A DNA stretch of 64,000 nt from Imperialibacter sp965651695 (GTDB lineage Bacteria > Bacteroidota > Bacteroidia > Cytophagales > Cyclobacteriaceae), in NCBI GenBank assembly GCA_965651695.1, contig CBFGTI010000008.1, positions 1 to 64,000 of the forward strand. The letters run 5' to 3'. How positions within the stretch are numbered: position 1 is the first letter of the stretch; every line of letters starts with the position of its first letter. Position numbers and translations under genes: made by a program. Below, in pieces: positions 59,315-64,000 of this stretch. The notes under the pieces were generated by a model. It saw only the letters and a program-made list of their open reading frames with translations, had not been told where the DNA came from and searched no databases.

Positions 59315-62300
59315 ATGGAAAAAAGAACCACAACAACAATGGCATGGAACCGGTGCGTCCTGCTCATTTTAGCTATTTTGTTCATCAACACTGCCGCCCG
59401 AGCACAGAGTTACGCCCTGGAATTTGATGGAACCAATGAGTACGTTTCCGTGCCGCACGACAACGCACTCAACCTGGTGGATGGCGACTTTACCATTGAG
59501 GCATGGGTTTTTCCGACTGCAAGTGGTAATAAAACCATTCTCTCCAAAGGAAGTGGTAACGGAGGGGGCAACAATGACGTCTACATTTTTCAGATCCAAA
59601 ATAACAGGATGGCCATTGAATTTGCGTCAGCCACACAGGTAAGCGAGTGGGGGCTTGCAAATACAAACATTCCGTTGAATCAATGGAGCCATGTGGCTGT
59701 CACCTTCGCCAACACCGGCAATAGTGTTTCATTCTACCTGAACGGGACGCCGGATGGTACTCACAACTTCGCCATCGATCCGTCTACGCAAAGCGACACT
59801 CAGCCCATGTATATTGGGCGCCAGGGCACAGAGTGTAATTGCAACTACTGGCAGGGGCTAATGTCGGAGATTCGTATCTGGAATGTTCAGAGAAGCTCCA
59901 CTGATATTCAAAACAATTATCAGCGTGCCTGGATTGACCCCTCCCTGGAGCCCAATCTTATCGCATACTACTCGTTCAATAATGGGTCTGGCACTACGCT
60001 GTCGGATCTCACTACTTCCGCTCGCCATGGAACCCTGGTCAATATGGAGTCGCAAACCGACTGGGTAGCCGGAATGAATTACAGCCTGGATTTTGATGGC
60101 AACGACTACGTGGACCTGGCTGACTACGAAGAAACCAACGACGATTTTACGCTGGAAGCCTGGATCTATCTCGACAACTATTCTGACTACACGCCGATTA
60201 TTTCAAAGAACACAACCACCTCGCCGAACAACAATACTGCAGATTTCAATTTTCAGGTGCAAAACAATGGTAACCTGATGCTGTTTCTGGGCAACGATGT
60301 TTCGTTTGCCCAGGCTGGCAACACCTCTGCGGCAGATATAACCGTTAACACGTGGACACACGTGGCGGCGACGGTGGAGGGAACCACCATTAAGGTTTAT
60401 ATTAATGGAGCTCTTTCTGGTACGGGCACTTTTACCGGCACCCGGCAGAACACCGACGGTCCGGTGCAGATCGGGCGTTATTCCAACGGCGCCCCGCAGT
60501 TCTGGCAGGGAAATCTGGATGAGGTACGTATTTGGAGCGAGGCCCGGTCCGATGCGCAGATCGCAGCCTTTTATGATCAGCAACTTAACGGTAGTGAACC
60601 GAATCTGCTTGCCTACTTCGATTTTCAGGAAGGCTCCGGAGCGACGCTGGTAAATAACACCGAGGGCGCCGACGGTAGTATTCAGGGCAACCCTGTGTGG
60701 GTAACAGAGGCACCTTCAGTAGAAGACGCTGCTACATTGGACGCAACACCGCCAAACGTGGTTATTTCCAGTACTGAATCCGGAAGCACCGGGTTATCAC
60801 CGTTTCAGGCAACTTTTACCTTCGATGAACCGGTTTCCAAATTTACCTTGTCTGATATTACAGTAGGGAATGGGGTGGCCTCGAACTTTCAGGAAACTAC
60901 CAGCTCCTCGTACACAGCTGACATTACGCCGGTAACGGGCGGCAACGTAACGGTGGACGTTGCTGCCAATGCGGCCGAGGACCTAACGGGGAATGGCAAT
61001 GCGGCGGCTTCGCAATTTGAAATCTCATTCAACGGATACCAGAATGCCCTCAGCTTTGATGGCGACGGAGATTACGTGTCGGTAGCGGAAAGCAGCCTAT
61101 TGGATCTACCCGCAGCATCCACAATTGAATTTTGGCTGTATTGGACAGACGAAAACGGTATTTCGTCTCAGTCCATCATTGATAAGACAGAAACAGCAGA
61201 TGTTGCTCACTACCGGATCTACCTGAACGAAAATGGCCAACCAGAAGCAGGTAAGCTTGGCGTTTGGAATGGCACCAGCTTTTACAATGCCCCGTTGCAG
61301 GTGGAGACAAACACCTGGACTCACATTGCAGTTGTTCAGTCGGGCAGCCAGATGCTTTTTTATAAAAATGGCGTATTGCGGCATACCACCAGCTTAAACT
61401 GGGGTACGGCAAACGCCGGCGACCTGCTGATAGGCACCGACCGTTTTGATCTGGCAAATCGTGTTTTTGAAGGGCAGCTGGACGAGTTGCGTATATGGAG
61501 CGTTGCCAGAACGGCAAATGAAATAACGAGCAACATGTTTCGCTCGCATGACGGAAACGAGGAAAACCTGATCCTGTATTATACATTCGATCAGAGTGCA
61601 GGGGTTCCTTTGGATCAATCGGGAAACTACCTGACCAGTACTTTCGCCGGCGACCCCATCTATGAGGAATCGCATGCAAAGGCACCAATCGTATACCAGG
61701 CCACCGATGCCAGCGCATACGGTTTTACCGCAAACTGGCTCCCCATTGCCAACGCCACTAGCGTAAAAATAGATCTTGATGATAACTCGGACTTCAGTTC
61801 GCCGATAGCGGCCAATATAAACGTAACCAGCCCGGCGGCCGGTTCTTTTGCAGTAAGCCAGGATTTATCGGGATACGCTGGCAGCCTGCTTTATTACCGC
61901 TTGTATTTTGAGGACGTATCGGTTGCGAGCCCCTACTCCGAAACGGTGGAGTTTATGATAACCCCGGGCAATGCGCTGGCCTTTGACGGAACGAACGATT
62001 ATGTTGATGTAAACACCCAGGTTATTCCCAGCAGCGGCGATTTTACTGTGGAAGTTTGGGCTAAATACACGGGGCCTTCCAATGAGTACCACACCATATT
62101 GTCACAACCGAATGATGGCAGCAACTTTTATATAGACCACGCCAGCGACGGCACCATTCGTGTGGGTGACGACTTCGTCAATACGGGAGTGAGCTACCCA
62201 ACAGATGGGGAATGGCATCACTTTGCGGTAGTAAAAAACACCACCACCAAGCTTTACCTGGACGGCGTGGAGGTGGCGGATGCCTTAGCTGCGATTTCCA

Positions 62301-64000
62301 ATCCGGATGTGGCCGGATTCAAGATCGGTTCACAGCATTTTGGCGGGGAGTATTGGCCTGGCGAGATTGATGAAGTAAGAGTGTGGAATACGGCTCGTAC
62401 AGCCGGTGAAATATCGGCGTCTCTGTATACCACGCTTTCGGGCGCCGAGTCCGGCCTCGTTGCCTACTACCGCTTCGACCAAACCAGTGGCCTGACACTG
62501 CCCGACCTGACCGGCAATGGAAATGCCGGCGCACTCACAAACATGGGCGGGTCGGAATGGATTGCCTCTGGTGCTATGCAAAGTGGCACTGCCCCCGCAG
62601 CCCCAACCGGCCTTGTCGCCTATCGCTCTTCTGCCAGCGAAATTACGCTGGAATGGACAGATAACGCCAATGACGAAACGGGATACATCATTGAGCAAGC
62701 TACTGATTTTGCCTTTACTACCGGAGTGCTGGTGGCAAATGTTGCCGCTAACAGCACCAGTTATGTACATGCGCAGGGCGCAAATCAGTCGGCTTTTTAC
62801 CGCGTAAGTGCTGCGAACGGGGCTGGCAACGGTGTGTCGGCGGTGGAATTTGGCACAACATCGCCTCATCCGGGGTACGCCCTTACTTTCAATGGCACCA
62901 ACCAATATGTTGAGATACCGGGAAACGCATCGCTGAACTTTACCTCCGACTTCACCGCTGAGGCATGGATTAAATTAACTGGCTCTAGCGGCTACAGAGC
63001 CATAGCAAGCCAGTGGGGAACAGCCGGAAACACGAGATGGGAATTTCTTGTGATGGATGCGACCAATGCCATACGTTTTCACCTGTCAGCCGACGGCACG
63101 TCCGACTTTAACGTTACCACCAATACCGGACTTGAAGCAGGTCGCTGGTACCATGTGGGGGTTGTTTATGATGCCGGTGTTTCGGCGAAAATTTTTATCG
63201 ATAATGTGGAGCAGCAGGTAACCACAAGTGGCACATTGCCAGGCGCGCTTTATTCCAATGCGGCACTATCCACCTTCATTGGTCGCAGCTTACACGGCGT
63301 TAATTACTTTTCAGGCATCATTGATGAATTGAAGATAAGCTCGGGTGCTACTACCGATTTCTCAAACAGATACTCACCTTTAGATGGTGATGAAGCGGGG
63401 CTTTTGGCCTACTATACTTTTGATGAAAACGCCGGCGTGGTATTGGTAGACCGCAGCAACAACATCAATAATGGTACTTTAAGTGGATCGCCGGCCTTTC
63501 TTGGCTCCGGAGCTGTGGAGGCGCCGTCCGATTTGGTGGTTACGGATGTATCGACAGGTCAAACCGACTTATCGTGGACCGACAATACAGACAATGAGCT
63601 GTATTTCATTATTCAGAGATCGGACGATGGTACCACTGGCTGGACAGATGTGGTTAGTGCAGATGCGAATGCGACAACAGTCTCCAATGTAGGGCTGACG
63701 CCAAACAGTAACTACTTTTACCGCGTGGCAGCTGAGCTTCCTGCAGGCGCACGTTCGAACTATTCGGCAGTAAAAATTGGCTCAACGAGGGCAATGCCGG
63801 GCAACGCACTTGACTTTGATGGTACAAACTATAATGTGAACCTGGGCAACTCCTTAAGCCTGGAAGGTGAAACCGCGGCTACACTTGAAGCCTGGATTTA
63901 TCCTACGAGTGATGCTGGAAACAGAGGGATTGTCGCCAAAATGAATCCGCCATCGTCATATCAGTGGTATATGCGGATGGAGGGGAACGAGTTAAACGCT
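59315..64000 (+). CDS. Giant LamG/FN3 multidomain surface protein (3' end outside window)
   Basis: At least 1,562 residues with a signal peptide (VLLILAILFINTAARAQ). LamG/laminin-G-like (concanavalin A-type) domains start with a recurring ALxFDGTNxYVxV pattern at about residues 33, 255, 576, 885, 1188 and 1495. Between them lie a bacterial Ig-like domain (about 478-573) and fibronectin type III-like domains (about 790-885, 1092-1180, 1402-1492). The LamG motif FTxEAWI and DEVRIWS/DELRIWS recur in each copy. This is the layout of Bacteroidota adhesin-like or glycan-binding exoproteins, which often end with a type IX sorting tail; that end is not visible here. The start is the first ATG after an in-frame TAG at 59291. 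It is divergent from the CHAT gene. Confidence 0.9.
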   Translation, partial: MEKRTTTTMAWNRCVLLILAILFINTAARAQSYALEFDGTNEYVSVPHDNALNLVDGDFTIEAWVFPTASGNKTILSKGSGNGGGNNDVYIFQIQNNRMAIEFASATQVSEWGLANTNIPLNQWSHVAVTFANTGNSVSFYLNGTPDGTHNFAIDPSTQSDTQPMYIGRQGTECNCNYWQGLMSEIRIWNVQRSSTDIQNNYQRAWIDPSLEPNLIAYYSFNNGSGTTLSDLTTSARHGTLVNMESQTDWVAGMNYSLDFDGNDYVDLADYEETNDDFTLEAWIYLDNYSDYTPIISKNTTTSPNNNTADFNFQVQNNGNLMLFLGNDVSFAQAGNTSAADITVNTWTHVAATVEGTTIKVYINGALSGTGTFTGTRQNTDGPVQIGRYSNGAPQFWQGNLDEVRIWSEARSDAQIAAFYDQQLNGSEPNLLAYFDFQEGSGATLVNNTEGADGSIQGNPVWVTEAPSVEDAATLDATPPNVVISSTESGSTGLSPFQATFTFDEPVSKFTLSDITVGNGVASNFQETTSSSYTADITPVTGGNVTVDVAANAAEDLTGNGNAAASQFEISFNGYQNALSFDGDGDYVSVAESSLLDLPAASTIEFWLYWTDENGISSQSIIDKTETADVAHYRIYLNENGQPEAGKLGVWNGTSFYNAPLQVETNTWTHIAVVQSGSQMLFYKNGVLRHTTSLNWGTANAGDLLIGTDRFDLANRVFEGQLDELRIWSVARTANEITSNMFRSHDGNEENLILYYTFDQSAGVPLDQSGNYLTSTFAGDPIYEESHAKAPIVYQATDASAYGFTANWLPIANATSVKIDLDDNSDFSSPIAANINVTSPAAGSFAVSQDLSGYAGSLLYYRLYFEDVSVASPYSETVEFMITPGNALAFDGTNDYVDVNTQVIPSSGDFTVEVWAKYTGPSNEYHTILSQPNDGSNFYIDHASDGTIRVGDDFVNTGVSYPTDGEWHHFAVVKNTTTKLYLDGVEVADALAAISNPDVAGFKIGSQHFGGEYWPGEIDEVRVWNTARTAGEISASLYTTLSGAESGLVAYYRFDQTSGLTLPDLTGNGNAGALTNMGGSEWIASGAMQSGTAPAAPTGLVAYRSSASEITLEWTDNANDETGYIIEQATDFAFTTGVLVANVAANSTSYVHAQGANQSAFYRVSAANGAGNGVSAVEFGTTSPHPGYALTFNGTNQYVEIPGNASLNFTSDFTAEAWIKLTGSSGYRAIASQWGTAGNTRWEFLVMDATNAIRFHLSADGTSDFNVTTNTGLEAGRWYHVGVVYDAGVSAKIFIDNVEQQVTTSGTLPGALYSNAALSTFIGRSLHGVNYFSGIIDELKISSGATTDFSNRYSPLDGDEAGLLAYYTFDENAGVVLVDRSNNINNGTLSGSPAFLGSGAVEAPSDLVVTDVSTGQTDLSWTDNTDNELYFIIQRSDDGTTGWTDVVSADANATTVSNVGLTPNSNYFYRVAAELPAGARSNYSAVKIGSTRAMPGNALDFDGTNYNVNLGNSLSLEGETAATLEAWIYPTSDAGNRGIVAKMNPPSSYQWYMRMEGNELNA

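Overview
The window is a chromosomal segment of a Bacteroidota bacterium, most likely of the Cytophagales type. Four observations support this. Several spacers carry the Bacteroidota promoter -7 motif TAnnTTTG, and starts generally lack a Shine-Dalgarno sequence. Exported proteins abound, including lipoproteins and a CotH protein with a type IX secretion sorting tail. Families largely confined to this phylum are present (DUF6702, DUF4251, a DUF6909-like protein, DUF5117-type metalloproteases). No species can be named from this. No tRNA, rRNA, CRISPR array, intact insertion sequence or prophage was seen.

Layout. 0-10 kb: a truncated DUF5117 metalloprotease, a 2H phosphoesterase, a DUF6702/HupE divergent pair, two tandem M1 metallopeptidases, an unknown exported protein, an M28 peptidase and 3-methyladenine glycosylase I. 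10-20 kb: a YefM antitoxin with a frameshifted YoeB toxin, a c-type haem DUF3365 lipoprotein, release factor 1, lipoproteins, YjbQ, a spacer with REP-like repeats, a flippase/pyruvyl-transferase pair and a CnoX-like thioredoxin. 20.6-25.2 kb: a tight four-gene operon of a DUF4956 membrane protein, a HlyD-like adaptor, a TolC-like channel and a secreted CotH kinase. 25.2-26.0 kb: three perfect DnaA boxes, two of them 21 bp apart in an AT-rich spacer, a possible replication origin. 26-37 kb: SDR, patatin, methyltransferase, LemA/TPM genes, a CASTOR/POLLUX-like channel, a DUF6909-like protein, glutamate dehydrogenase and a PhoD-like phosphatase. 37-50 kb: small membrane-protein genes, a calcineurin-type phosphoesterase, a LiaF-like protein, ferritin, a large peptidase/propeller/barrel fusion, two PLP enzymes and DNA polymerase I. 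50-64 kb: DUF4251, an S9 peptidase, an SLC13 transporter, an Rrf2 regulator, a secreted TPR-CHAT protein and, divergent from it, the 5' part of a very large LamG/FN3 surface protein that runs off the end.

The genes read as ordinary chromosome with a strong envelope and extracellular-protein theme: seven or more peptidases, transporters and cell-surface proteins. The most promising uncharacterised system is the DUF4956-HlyD-TolC-CotH operon. It looks like a tripartite envelope conduit in which no ABC, RND or MFS pump is encoded and DUF4956 takes the inner-membrane position. Other notable items are the DnaA-box cluster, the frameshifted toxin of an otherwise canonical toxin-antitoxin pair, a 35-codon membrane-peptide gene with its own promoter and terminator, and the peptidase-propeller-barrel fusion.
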